Positions 43,097 to 50,479 of a stretch of 64,000 nt of DNA are shown piece by piece. The stretch spans positions 1 through 64,000 of the forward strand of contig QOQW01000030.1 in assembly GCA_003327425.1 (NCBI GenBank). Reading direction: 5' to 3'. The notes beneath the pieces are model-generated. The model ran no database searches, was not told the origin of the DNA, and saw nothing but the letters and a program-made list of their open reading frames with translations. A program made the translations under genes and the position numbers. How positions within the stretch are numbered: the first letter of the stretch is position 1; every line of letters begins with the position of its first letter. This DNA is from Candidatus Ozemibacter sibiricus. GTDB lineage: Bacteria > Muiribacteriota > Ozemobacteria > Ozemobacterales > Ozemobacteraceae.

Positions 43097-44195
43097 GCGG
43101 CATCTCCTCGGCGGGTTGGGCTGGGCGTATTGTAGCATGGCGCCGGGCGCCGTAGGGGGCCGTCGGGCCGTGCCGCGGGGCCAGGCCGGTGGTGGGGCCC
43201 GCCGGCTCGACGGGTCCGACCCGGCGGGCGGGCGGATCCCCCGTCTCTTCCGAGCCGTGCTGCTCCATGAGGTCGGGGGGCAGGCGCCGAATGCCGGTCA
43301 GATCGGCCAGCCGCAGCGGCCACCAGTACTCGTTGCGGCGGATGAAGCTGACCAGGAACCGATCGCGCAATCGGATCTGGCTGCGATGGCTGCGCAGGGC
43401 CGCCTCTTTGGCGGCGAGGCCGGCGGGCGAAGGGAGATAGGTCACTGGCGGGGGAAAACCGGGCGGCCGCAGGAGATCCTGGTGCGGTTGGTACCCGAGG
43501 CGCCGGGGAAACCGGTAGCGCGACCCCTGGTGGACCAGGTAGCCGCGCACCTCGCCCCGAAAATCGCGGCGGGAAAGGACTTCGCCGAACAGCAGGGCGG
43601 CGGCCCGATGGTCGGCATTGGAATCGCGCGGGTGGGGCAGCAGGATGATCTCCGGGCGGCTGCGTTCCAGGACGGCGCCGAGGTCGGCGAGGAGACGCTC
43701 GCGGGTGAACGGATGGGGAGGGCGTCGCTCGCCCGCCCACTCGGCGATGCCGAATCGCTGGCGGGTGGCGCCGGAGCGGATGATTTCGGTCGGTCGGGGG
43801 GAGGTGGCCAGGCGCCACAGGCGGCGATTCGGATAGGCCAGGAAGAAGCGGCGTGCCAGGGGGATGCCCAGGCGGTCGAGCGCGTGATGGCCTTCGGTGC
43901 GTCGCAGGCGCCCCAGCTTGAGAAAGTGGGTGGCCTTGAGGAACGGGCCCCGCGCCAGGCGACTGGCCCGCACCGCCTTCGGGAACGCCTCGCCATCGGT
44001 CAGCACGGCGACCCAGACCTCGGCGCCGCTGGCGATGCGGTCGGCGATCCAGCCGCCGAGGGCGATCGCCTCATCGTCGGGATGAGGGGCGACCACCAAG
44101 AGGCGCTCGGCCCTGGCCGAGGAGCCGGCGATGAACAGCAGGCAGGCGACCAGCAGGGCGACCACGCCTGAGGAAGAACGAAGCGGCGACGACAT
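43065..44195 (-). CDS. PIG-L/LmbE-family deacetylase, exported
   Basis: A 376-residue zinc-dependent N-deacetylase of the PIG-L/LmbE family. The metal motif APHPDDEAIALGG and the distal PHPRDSNADHRAA motif are intact, placing it with enzymes that deacetylate GlcNAc-containing conjugates. A signal peptide (about 1-29, SSARA) suggests periplasmic action. The C-terminal 60 residues are Pro/Arg/Gly-rich and overlap the start of nagB by 32 bp, an unusual arrangement. Start at ATG 44195 behind GGGAG. Confidence 0.9.
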   Translation of the reverse strand: MSSPLRSSSGVVALLVACLLFIAGSSARAERLLVVAPHPDDEAIALGGWIADRIASGAEVWVAVLTDGEAFPKAVRASRLARGPFLKATHFLKLGRLRRTEGHHALDRLGIPLARRFFLAYPNRRLWRLATSPRPTEIIRSGATRQRFGIAEWAGERRPPHPFTRERLLADLGAVLERSRPEIILLPHPRDSNADHRAAALLFGEVLSRRDFRGEVRGYLVHQGSRYRFPRRLGYQPHQDLLRPPGFPPPVTYLPSPAGLAAKEAALRSHRSQIRLRDRFLVSFIRRNEYWWPLRLADLTGIRRLPPDLMEQHGSEETGDPPARRVGPVEPAGPTTGLAPRHGPTAPYGARRHATIRPAQPAEEMPHGSRHQAHPG

Positions 44196-44638
44196 GCGGG
44201 CTCCCTTTTGTAGCATCGGACTGGTTGCCGGAATCGGCGGCAGAGGGTGTGAGGATACAGGATCGCCGCCCCTCCGGCAAGTCGAACGGCATGATGGCCA
44301 CCTTGCTCACGCCAGGGTTCGATCCTGCTCACCGGGTGTTCAGGAGCAGGTTTGTCGCCCGGATTCGTCAGAGGCCAGGCGGTGTCCGACTCCCTCTCGC
44401 TCCCCCCACCCTGAACGGCTCGCCGCGACAGGTGGCAACGGGGTTGGCGAAAGGTGGTTGCCGGCAGGGGCGCTCGGCTCCGGCCCTCCCTTGGCGAGGC
44501 CCAGGCCCCATCGAGTTTCGTCGGCCCGTCACGGGGGAAAAAACGCAGGGCGCAGGGTTGGCCCGACTTGCCCACGCGCAGCGGGAATGGTAGGCTCAGG
44601 CCCGGAATCCACCACGCCAGTCGGGAAAGGACGAACCC
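44196..44638. other. divergent intergenic region
   Basis: A 443-bp gap between the PIG-L and ampG genes. It contains a 16-bp repeat (44337-44352) shared exactly with 55464-55479 and a CCTGCTC/GAGCAGG hairpin around 44324-44350. A TGG-TAGGCT -10-like box lies near 44591-44597 for the plus strand. No gene is supported. Confidence 0.5.
44337..44352 (+). repeat. 16-bp dispersed repeat, copy 1
   Basis: An exact copy of the 16 bases at 55464-55479. Flanking bases continue with weaker similarity for about 19 bp. Both copies are intergenic. Confidence 0.5.
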
Positions 44639-46102
44639 ATGTCGCACCAGCACGATCCCGCCGGCCCCGCCGGCGTTCCCCTCGCCGCGGCGGCCGCGGC
44701 CCCTCTCGCCGGGCCCGCGCCCCGCAGCCCCTGGGCCTACATCCCAACGCTCTATTTCGCCGAAGGGGTGCCGTACATCCTGATCAACACGGTGTCGGTC
44801 ATCCTCTACACCCGGCTCGGCATCGACAACGCGACCATGGCCTTCTGGACCAGCTGGCTCTACCTGCCCTGGGTCATCAAGATGTTCTGGGGCCCGCTGG
44901 TGGACGTGGTATCCACCAAGCGGCGCTGGATCCTGGGCACCCAGATCGCCCTGTTCGCGGTGTTCGCCTTCGTCGCCTTCTCGCTCGGCTGGGAGCATTT
45001 CTTCGCTGCCTCCCTGGCCGGCTTCATCACCGGCGCCTTCATCTCGGCCACCCACGACATCGCGGTCGACGGCTTCTACATGCTGGCTCTCGACAAGGCC
45101 GATCAAGCCTTCTTCGTCGGCATCCGCTCCACGTTCTATCGTATCGCCATGATCTTCGGCTCGGGGCTGCTGGTCTATACCGCGGGCAGGCTCGAACAGC
45201 TGCCGCCCGCCACGGCCGGAGCCGCCGCCGAAGCCTCGGCTCCCGCCCCCCTCGATGCGTATTCCCAGGTGCTGCGATCGATCGTGCTGGCGGTAGGAGC
45301 CGAGCCCGGCAACCGTGTCCAGGCCTGGATGCTCGTCTTCGGTGCGGTGGCCGTCCTGTTCCTGCTGATCGCCCTGTATCACGCCCTGATCCTGCCCTAC
45401 CCGAAGGGCGACGGCGAGGGGCCGGCGGCCCAGGAAGGGAGCGGGGGCGAGCGGGTGTCTTTCGCGGAGGCCATCGGTTCCTACTTCCGGCAGCCCGGCA
45501 TCGGCCGCATTCTGGCCTTCATCCTGCTCTACCGCTTCGGCGAGGCGATGCTGGTCAAGCTGGCGTCCCCGTTCCTGCTGGCCAGCCCGGCGGACGGGGG
45601 GCTCGGACTGCAGACCGACGAGGTCGGCGTCGCCTATGGGACGATCGGCCTGCTGTCGCTGGTCTTCGGAGGCATCCTGGGCGGCATGGCCATCGCGAAG
45701 TATGGCTTCCGCCGGTGCATCTGGCCGATGGCTTGCGCCATGAACATTCCTGATGTCTTCTACGTGCTGATGGCCTACTATCACCCGCCGAAAGCGCTGG
45801 CCTACCTGCTGATCGCCATCGAGCAGTTCGGCTACGGCTTCGGCTTCACCGCCTTCACCGTCTATCTGATGTACATCTGCGTCGGCCAGTACAAGACCTC
45901 GCATTTCGCCATCTCGACCGGCATCATGGCCCTGGGCATGATGCTGCCCGGGTTCATCAGCGGGTACGTGCAGCAGGCGCTGGGGTATCCCCGGTTCTTC
46001 ATCTTCGTCTGCCTGTGCACCATTCCAGGGTTCCTGGTCATTCCCTTCATCCTCCGGGATCCCCGCATCGACGAGGGGGAAAACGCCGCCCGCGGTGGAT
46101 GA
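44639..46102 (+). CDS. ampG: AmpG-like muropeptide MFS transporter
   Basis: A 487-residue inner-membrane permease of the AmpG group, which imports GlcNAc-anhydroMurNAc peptides for peptidoglycan recycling. Family-like segments are IPTLYFAEGVPYILIN, WVIKMFWGPLVDVVSTKRRW and ATHDIAVDGFYMLALD, with about twelve helices in total. A loop at about 200-275 is long and Ala/Pro-rich. A 30-residue Ala/Pro-rich N-terminus precedes the first helix. It is divergent from the PIG-L/nagB pair, and together they suggest an amino-sugar salvage locus. Confidence 0.88.
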   Translation: MSHQHDPAGPAGVPLAAAAAAPLAGPAPRSPWAYIPTLYFAEGVPYILINTVSVILYTRLGIDNATMAFWTSWLYLPWVIKMFWGPLVDVVSTKRRWILGTQIALFAVFAFVAFSLGWEHFFAASLAGFITGAFISATHDIAVDGFYMLALDKADQAFFVGIRSTFYRIAMIFGSGLLVYTAGRLEQLPPATAGAAAEASAPAPLDAYSQVLRSIVLAVGAEPGNRVQAWMLVFGAVAVLFLLIALYHALILPYPKGDGEGPAAQEGSGGERVSFAEAIGSYFRQPGIGRILAFILLYRFGEAMLVKLASPFLLASPADGGLGLQTDEVGVAYGTIGLLSLVFGGILGGMAIAKYGFRRCIWPMACAMNIPDVFYVLMAYYHPPKALAYLLIAIEQFGYGFGFTAFTVYLMYICVGQYKTSHFAISTGIMALGMMLPGFISGYVQQALGYPRFFIFVCLCTIPGFLVIPFILRDPRIDEGENAARGG

Positions 46103-46165
46103 CGCAGGCTTCTTCTCCGTTCTCGGCGGCCGTGTAGGGAAACCCACGACGGTGGGCGGGGCGGG

Positions 46166-46194
46166 TTGAATCGGCCGCCGAAATCTGAAATACT
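46166..46194 (+). promoter_or_regulatory. possible promoter of the zinc-ribbon gene
   Basis: TTGAAT (46166-46171), 17 bp, AATACT (46189-46194). The -10 match is modest (4/6). Initiation near 46201 leaves about 24 nt before the ATG, including GGAGG. Confidence 0.5.
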
Positions 46195-46224
46195 GGTGAT
46201 CAGCTACGATCGAGGGAGGAGCCG

Positions 46225-46707
46225 ATGAGCAGCCATGAGGGGTATATCTGTCCGGCGTGTCGCAAGCCATTGGAGACCGTGCGCATCCGCGGGGTCGATC
46301 TGGAAGCCTGTACCAACGGCTGCGGCGGTATCTGGTTCGACGCCGCCGAACTGTTCCGGCTCGACGAGCCGGAAGAAGGCGAGGGCGATCCCGTCCTGGC
46401 CAGACTGCTGGCGCGGTCGAGCCAGAGCCCGTCCGGTCCGTCCGGAGAGAAACGCATCTGCCTCAAATGCGGGGCCAAGATGAAGAACCACGAACATCGC
46501 GAAGGTTCGGGCATCTTCATCGATGAGTGCTACGCCTGCGGTGGCATCTGGCTCGATGGCGGCGAGCTGAAGGCCATTCGCGAGAATCCGGTCGTGCGCC
46601 AGTCGAACGAGGAGCGCGCCCGGCTGGCCCGGGAATTCTCGCAGAAGGTGCAGGAGGAGAAGCAGCGCCTCGGCCGCGGGGGCAAGCCCCCGGCCCGCCA
46701 ATCCTAG
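46225..46707 (+). CDS. double TFIIB-type zinc-ribbon protein
   Basis: A 160-residue cytoplasmic protein with two zf-TFIIB zinc ribbons: CPACRKPLE...CTNGCGGIWFDAAEL (about 9-45) and CLKCGAKMKN...CYACGGIWLDGGEL (about 79-115). A charged C-terminal helix rich in Arg/Glu/Gln follows. Each ribbon has four Cys in the usual spacing. Such proteins may bind nucleic acid or act as metal-dependent adaptors; no specific role is known. Monocistronic, with a GGAGG ribosome-binding site. Confidence 0.9.
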   Translation: MSSHEGYICPACRKPLETVRIRGVDLEACTNGCGGIWFDAAELFRLDEPEEGEGDPVLARLLARSSQSPSGPSGEKRICLKCGAKMKNHEHREGSGIFIDECYACGGIWLDGGELKAIRENPVVRQSNEERARLAREFSQKVQEEKQRLGRGGKPPARQS

Positions 46708-46845
46708 CGATCGCTGCGACGAGACCGCCGCGAGACCGCGGCGAGACCCCGCGGCCGGCCCGCGACGGCTCGCCGAGCGAACAACGAACACGGGGCCGCT
46801 CCCGACGTCGGCGGGCCGGCTCGCCTGATCCAAGGAGGAGTGCCG

Positions 46846-47235
46846 ATGTCATTCCGCTTCCATCATTTCAATGTCAATGTGGCTGATCTCGACAAGAGCC
46901 TGGCCTTCTACCGGGAAGCCCTCGACCTGCGGGAGGTGAGGCGGTACTCGCCCCCCGACGGCTCGTTCACCTTGGTCTATCTGGGCGATGGCGCCACCGC
47001 CATGCAGCTCGAACTGACCTGGCTGCACGATCGCACCGAGCCGTACAACCTCGGCGACAACGAGTTCCACCTGGCGTTCGCCGTCGATGATTTCGAGGCG
47101 GCGCGCGCCCGCCATCGGCAGATGGGCTGCATCTGCTTCGAGAACGAGGCGATGGGCATCTACTTCATCGAAGATCCCGACGGATACTGGATCGAGATCA
47201 TTCCGGCGACCCGCGGGCCGCTGCCGTCGCGCTGA
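46846..47235 (+). CDS. glyoxalase I-like protein (VOC superfamily)
   Basis: A 129-residue single-domain VOC enzyme close to lactoylglutathione lyase. The putative metal ligands occupy the expected places: His in RFHHFNVNV, Glu in QLELTW, His in EFHLAFAV and Glu in YWIEI, with the EDPDGYWIEI signature at the end. It probably isomerises methylglyoxal-thiol adducts. Start at ATG 46846 with AAGGAGGAG about 6 nt upstream. Confidence 0.9.
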   Translation: MSFRFHHFNVNVADLDKSLAFYREALDLREVRRYSPPDGSFTLVYLGDGATAMQLELTWLHDRTEPYNLGDNEFHLAFAVDDFEAARARHRQMGCICFENEAMGIYFIEDPDGYWIEIIPATRGPLPSR

Positions 47236-47247
47236 AGGCTGAACCGC

Positions 47248-47289
47248 GGCGGCCGGGCGACTCGCCGTGTCGCGCTTGACCCGGCCGCC
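47248..47289. repeat. inverted repeat spanning the slyD promoter
   Basis: Ten-base arms GGCGGCCGGG and CCCGGCCGCC flank 22 bp that include a GCGAC/GTCGC inner hairpin. The right arm overlaps the -35 of the following promoter (47276-47304). There is no U tract, so it may be a weak terminator for the glyoxalase gene or a protein site. Confidence 0.5.
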
Positions 47290-47304
47290 GATCTGGGTTA
47301 CCCT
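47276..47304 (+). promoter_or_regulatory. sigma70-type promoter of the slyD-like gene
   Basis: TTGACC (47276-47281), 17 bp, TACCCT (47299-47304). The leader to ATG 47442 is about 130 nt. No riboswitch is recognised in it. Confidence 0.65.
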
Positions 47305-47441
47305 GTAGACCATCGCCCTGTTCCGGTGGATCGACGTGACGGCCCGCCGGGCTCTGCGGACCGGTCGTGACCGGCCCCCGCCAGGTTGTTTCACCGCCTG
47401 TGCTCCGGAGCATCGCGACATCCACCTCAGGGAGGCACCTC

Positions 47442-47951
47442 ATGGAAACCGTCGCCAACGGTCATCTCGTCACTGTTCACTACACCGGTCGTCTCGACAC
47501 GGGAGAGATCTTCGATACCAGCGAAGATCGCGAACCCCTCAAGTTCGTCATCGGCCGCGGCACCGTCATTCCCGGCTTCGAGAACGGCATTATCGGCATG
47601 TCGGTCGGGCAGCAGAAGAAAGTGATCGTTCCGCCTTCCCAGGGCTACGGCGAGCGCAACGAGAAACGCCTGGTCCGCATCGACCAGTCGCGCCTGGAGG
47701 GGCACCAACCGCGCGTGGGCATGCACATGCAGGTCGAGCTGTCCGATGGGCGGCTGGCCATCGCCACGATCACCGCGATTGAGAATGGGAAGGTCACGCT
47801 CGATCTGAACCATCCCCTGGCCGGTCGGACGCTCACCTTCGACATCCGCCTGCTCGAGATCGCCGACGGCAGCACCTGGCAGGACGAAGAATGCTGCGGC
47901 GAACACGACGGCCACTGCTGCGGCGAGCATGGAGATTCCTGCTGCGGGTGA
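47442..47951 (+). CDS. slyD: SlyD-type FKBP peptidyl-prolyl isomerase
   Basis: A 169-residue cytoplasmic FKBP. The core has VTVHYTGRLDTGEIFDTS, then an IF-domain-sized insert, and VELSDGRLAIATI with LDLNHPLAGRTLTFDI, all SlyD features. The C-terminus (about 148-169) is a metal-binding tail of CCGEH-type repeats (ECCGEHDGHCCGEHGDSCCG) with six Cys and three His. SlyD tails deliver nickel for hydrogenase maturation in E. coli; the hydrogenase-type genes near 62-64 kb make that role attractive here. ATG chosen behind GGGAGG. Confidence 0.92.
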   Translation: METVANGHLVTVHYTGRLDTGEIFDTSEDREPLKFVIGRGTVIPGFENGIIGMSVGQQKKVIVPPSQGYGERNEKRLVRIDQSRLEGHQPRVGMHMQVELSDGRLAIATITAIENGKVTLDLNHPLAGRTLTFDIRLLEIADGSTWQDEECCGEHDGHCCGEHGDSCCG

Positions 47952-47969
47952 TCTGACCCGGGGCTGATT

Positions 47970-48013
47970 GAGTCCCCCCACGCCCTGCCGACGGCGCGGC
48001 GAGGGGGGACTTT
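47970..48013 (+). terminator. possible terminator after slyD
   Basis: A 9-bp stem AGTCCCCCC/GGGGGGACT (47970-47978 with 48003-48011) with a 24-nt GC-rich loop is followed by only two more T. A strong stem but weak U tract, 19 bp after the stop codon. Confidence 0.5.
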
Positions 48014-48051
48014 GCCTCCCGGGAACTGCCCTTTCCTGCTGAGGGACCTTG

Positions 48052-48081
48052 GTCCAAGGCTGGCGGGTCCAAGGCTGGCGG
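48052..48081 (+). repeat. 15-bp tandem duplication
   Basis: GTCCAAGGCTGGCGG is present twice head to tail, exactly, in a non-coding gap. Probably replication slippage. Confidence 0.7.
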
Positions 48082-48323
48082 GGTGTCTTCGTCGGCCGGC
48101 CTGGCCATGGCGCGCTCCGATATCACTGGCCAGGCGAGGCCGACGGACTCCCTGGCCGCCCCTGGCGCCAGATCGCCAAGGAACCCTGCGGGTAGCGTCG
48201 GCCGGCTGGGCCAGGAGGCTCGAGCCTCGAGGCCCTTGGCGGTTTCTGCCGAACAAGAGGGGGCTTCTCTCGCTCTGGACGCCCTTGCGGGGGTGGGGCC
48301 GCGCCTGAAAGGACGCCCTGCGA

Positions 48324-48352
48324 GTTGATAATTCCTGCTCCTGGTGGTAGGA
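48324..48352 (+). promoter_or_regulatory. sigma70-type promoter of the fluoride operon
   Basis: TTGATA (48324-48329), 17 bp, TAGGAT (48347-48352) with extended TGG before the -10. Initiation near 48359 puts the fluoride aptamer at the very 5' end of the mRNA. Confidence 0.85.
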
Positions 48353-48365
48353 TGGGGCACGTGAT

Positions 48366-48415
48366 GGGGATGGGGTCCCCCCTCGAACGCCCAGGACGGC
48401 TGATGACTCCTACCG
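48366..48415 (+). promoter_or_regulatory. fluoride riboswitch (crcB motif)
   Basis: The 50-nt element has the layout of the crcB aptamer. GGGGATG is at 48366-48372; a GGGG/CCCC helix forms within the first third; a short GCC/GGC helix is at 48389-48391 and 48398-48400; the hallmark CTGATGACTCCTAC runs through 48413. GGGGT (48372-48376) pairs with ACTCC (48406-48410), one wobble included, as GGCAT pairs with ATGCC in known members, showing compensatory change. Just downstream, CTCCG/CGGAG (48424-48428, 48433-48437) folds over the Shine-Dalgarno GGAGGAG, and CTCCT of the aptamer could also pair with AGGAG. Translational control by fluoride is therefore likely. Confidence 0.92.
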
Positions 48416-48445
48416 TATCTTCACTCCGAAGCCGGAGGAGCAAGC

Positions 48446-49666
48446 ATGGCTGAAACCTGGTTCCTGGCGACCCTGTGGCTGGGGCTCGCCCTGGTGGCCA
48501 CCCTGGTCTCGATCTGGATGGGGATCGCCACTGCTCTTTCCGAGATCGTCGTCGGAACGGTCGCCCAGCTCATCATCGGGGCGATGTTCGGCAGCGCCCT
48601 GCTGACCGCCGATGTCTCCTGGATCAAATTCCTCTCCGGCACCGGGGCCATCCTGCTGACCTTCCTGGCCGGCGCGGAACTCGACCCGCGCATCTTCCGC
48701 CAGTACTGGAAGGAGGCGACGGTCGTCGGGTTCATCAGCTTCTTGAGCCCGTTCCTGGTGTGCGCCGGCGCCGCCTACTATTTTCTGCACTGGAGCGCCG
48801 ATGCCAGCTGGCTGGCGGGGGTCGCGCTGTCCACCACCTCGGTGGCGGTGGTCTATGCGGTCATGCTCGAATTCGGCCTCAACGAGACGAACTACGGCAA
48901 AACCCTGCTGGCGGCCTGCTTTGTCACCGACCTGGGCACGGTGCTGGCGTTGGGGTTCCTGTTCGCCCCGTTCTCGACGCGCACGCTCCTGTTTCTCGGG
49001 GCGGTTCTGGTCGGCTTCCTCATCCTGCCGTGGGTGACGCCCCGCTTCTTCGCTCGCTACGGGGGGCGGCCTTCGGAGCTGGAAGCGAAATTCCTCCTGC
49101 TCATCCTCTTCGGGTTCGGCGGTCTGGCGGTCTGGGCCGAGAGCGAAGCGGTGCTGCCCGCCTACCTGATCGGCATGATGCTGGCCGGCACCGTCGGCAA
49201 GGATCATGTGCTGATTCGGCGCTTGCGCACGCTGACCTTCGGGCTGCTGACCCCCTTCTATTTCATCCGGGCCGGGTCGCTGGTCTCGGTGCCGGCTCTG
49301 GTCGCCGCCCCGTCGGTGTTTCTCTGGCTCTTGCTCTTCAAGCTGGTGGCCAAGACGGTGGCGGTGTTCCCGGCCACGGTGGCCTTCGGCAACTCCCGAT
49401 CGGACGGCATGTACACCACCTTGTTGATGTCGACGGGTCTGACCTTCGGCAGCATCTCCGCCTTGTTCGGGTTGACCCATCAGATCATCGACACTGCCCA
49501 ATACTCGTTCCTGGTGGCAGCCGTCATCGCCAGCGCCGTGGTGCCCACCCTGCTCGCCAATGCCTATTTCCTGCCAGGGCACCTCCTGCGGCGCCCTGAG
49601 AAGGGTTTCGAGACTCCCCCGGCGCCGCCGGCGCCGGCCACCTCGACCGAAGGAGCGCCTGTATGA
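48446..49666 (+). CDS. CPA2-family cation/proton antiporter (fluoride-riboswitch controlled)
   Basis: A 406-residue inner-membrane transporter with about twelve helices of the CPA2/KefB-like monovalent cation:proton antiporter superfamily. Typical segments include IGAMFGSAL, GAILLTFLAGAELDP, ALSTTSVAVVYAVMLE, CFVTDLGTVLALG (Asp pair region) and LTPFYFIRAGS; there is no RCK/TrkA-N domain. Controlled by a fluoride riboswitch and co-transcribed with a Fluc channel, it probably helps survive fluoride entry, either by moving fluoride or by correcting pH and cation balance. SD GGAGGAG lies within a hairpin. It overlaps the UspA gene by 4 bp (ATGA). Confidence 0.92.
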   Translation: MAETWFLATLWLGLALVATLVSIWMGIATALSEIVVGTVAQLIIGAMFGSALLTADVSWIKFLSGTGAILLTFLAGAELDPRIFRQYWKEATVVGFISFLSPFLVCAGAAYYFLHWSADASWLAGVALSTTSVAVVYAVMLEFGLNETNYGKTLLAACFVTDLGTVLALGFLFAPFSTRTLLFLGAVLVGFLILPWVTPRFFARYGGRPSELEAKFLLLILFGFGGLAVWAESEAVLPAYLIGMMLAGTVGKDHVLIRRLRTLTFGLLTPFYFIRAGSLVSVPALVAAPSVFLWLLLFKLVAKTVAVFPATVAFGNSRSDGMYTTLLMSTGLTFGSISALFGLTHQIIDTAQYSFLVAAVIASAVVPTLLANAYFLPGHLLRRPEKGFETPPAPPAPATSTEGAPV

Positions 49667-50079
49667 TCAAGCGGATCCTGGCAGCGTACGATTCATCGGA
49701 ACAAGCTCTCAAAGCCTTCCAGTTCGCCCTCGACCTGGCGGCGAAGTTCCAGGCCGAGCTGCTCGTCCTGGCCGTAGCGCGTCCGCCCGAACCGGCAGAG
49801 GATGTCGAAATCGGCGCCGTGCTCGATACCGCCCGGGAGTTCTACCGCGAACATTTCCAGATGCTGAGAGAGGTGGCCGCCGCTCAGAACCTGACCATCG
49901 ACCCCACCATTCGGGTCGGTCATCCTGCCGACCAGATCCTGCGCATGGCCGAAGAGGAGCAGGTCGATCTGATCGTCATGGGGCATCGCGGCAAGAACTT
50001 CGTGGAACGCTGGCTGATGGGATCGGTATCCGATCGGGTGTTGAACCACGCCCCCTGCGCCGTCACCATCGTCCGGTGA
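49663..50079 (+). CDS. universal stress protein (UspA family)
   Basis: A 138-residue single-domain Usp. The ATP-binding signature G-x2-G-x9-G-S (GHRGKNFVERWLMGSVS) is intact, with VLAAYDSS-like beta1/alpha1 at the start and PCAVTIVR at the end. It probably binds ATP and modulates the neighbouring antiporter, as Usp domains do in many CPA transporters. ATGA overlap with the antiporter stop implies coupled translation within the fluoride operon. Confidence 0.95.
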   Translation: MIKRILAAYDSSEQALKAFQFALDLAAKFQAELLVLAVARPPEPAEDVEIGAVLDTAREFYREHFQMLREVAAAQNLTIDPTIRVGHPADQILRMAEEEQVDLIVMGHRGKNFVERWLMGSVSDRVLNHAPCAVTIVR

Positions 50080-50091
50080 GCGGGAGGCACC

Positions 50092-50466
50092 TTGGAGAAC
50101 GCCCTGTTGGTGATGGCGGGGGGGAGCCTGGGAGCCCTCAGCCGCTATCTGATCTCGCTGTTGGCGGTTTCCCTGTTCGGGACCGGGTTCCCCTGGGGAA
50201 CCCTGATCGTCAATCATCTGGGGTGCTTGCTCATCGGGTTCCTGTTGACGCTGGCCGAGCGGAATCTGTTGATCGGGCCGTCCCTGCGATTGTTCATGGT
50301 CACAGGGTACCTGGGCGCCCTGACCACCTTCTCTACCTACGCCTGGGAAAGCGTGAGCGCGGCCGGCAACGGCGACTGGCGCCTGGCCGGGACCAATCTG
50401 GTGGTGAACAATCTGGTGGGGTTCCTGCTGGTCCTGCTCGGCATCTCCCTGGCGAAACGGTTGTGA
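50092..50466 (+). CDS. crcB: fluoride ion channel CrcB/Fluc
   Basis: A 124-residue four-helix membrane protein that exports fluoride as a dual-topology dimer. Signatures: GGSLGALSRY, GTLIVNHLGCLLIGF with the pore Asn, and GYLGALTTFSTYAWE with the conserved Thr/Phe/Ser/Thr box. TTG 50092 is the start, behind GGGAGG, 12 bp after the UspA stop. This gene identifies the operon as a fluoride-resistance unit and agrees with the riboswitch at 48366. Confidence 0.97.
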   Translation: MENALLVMAGGSLGALSRYLISLLAVSLFGTGFPWGTLIVNHLGCLLIGFLLTLAERNLLIGPSLRLFMVTGYLGALTTFSTYAWESVSAAGNGDWRLAGTNLVVNNLVGFLLVLLGISLAKRL

Positions 50467-50479
50467 AAGGGGCATTCGC

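Larger units (their letters stand above)
47952..48445. other. intergenic region before the fluoride operon
   Basis: A 494-bp gap. It contains the slyD terminator-like hairpin, a 15-bp tandem duplication (48052-48081), a 14-bp perfect palindrome GAGGCTCGAGCCTC (48215-48228), the operon promoter (48324-48352) and the fluoride aptamer (48366-48415). No gene is present. Confidence 0.7.
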
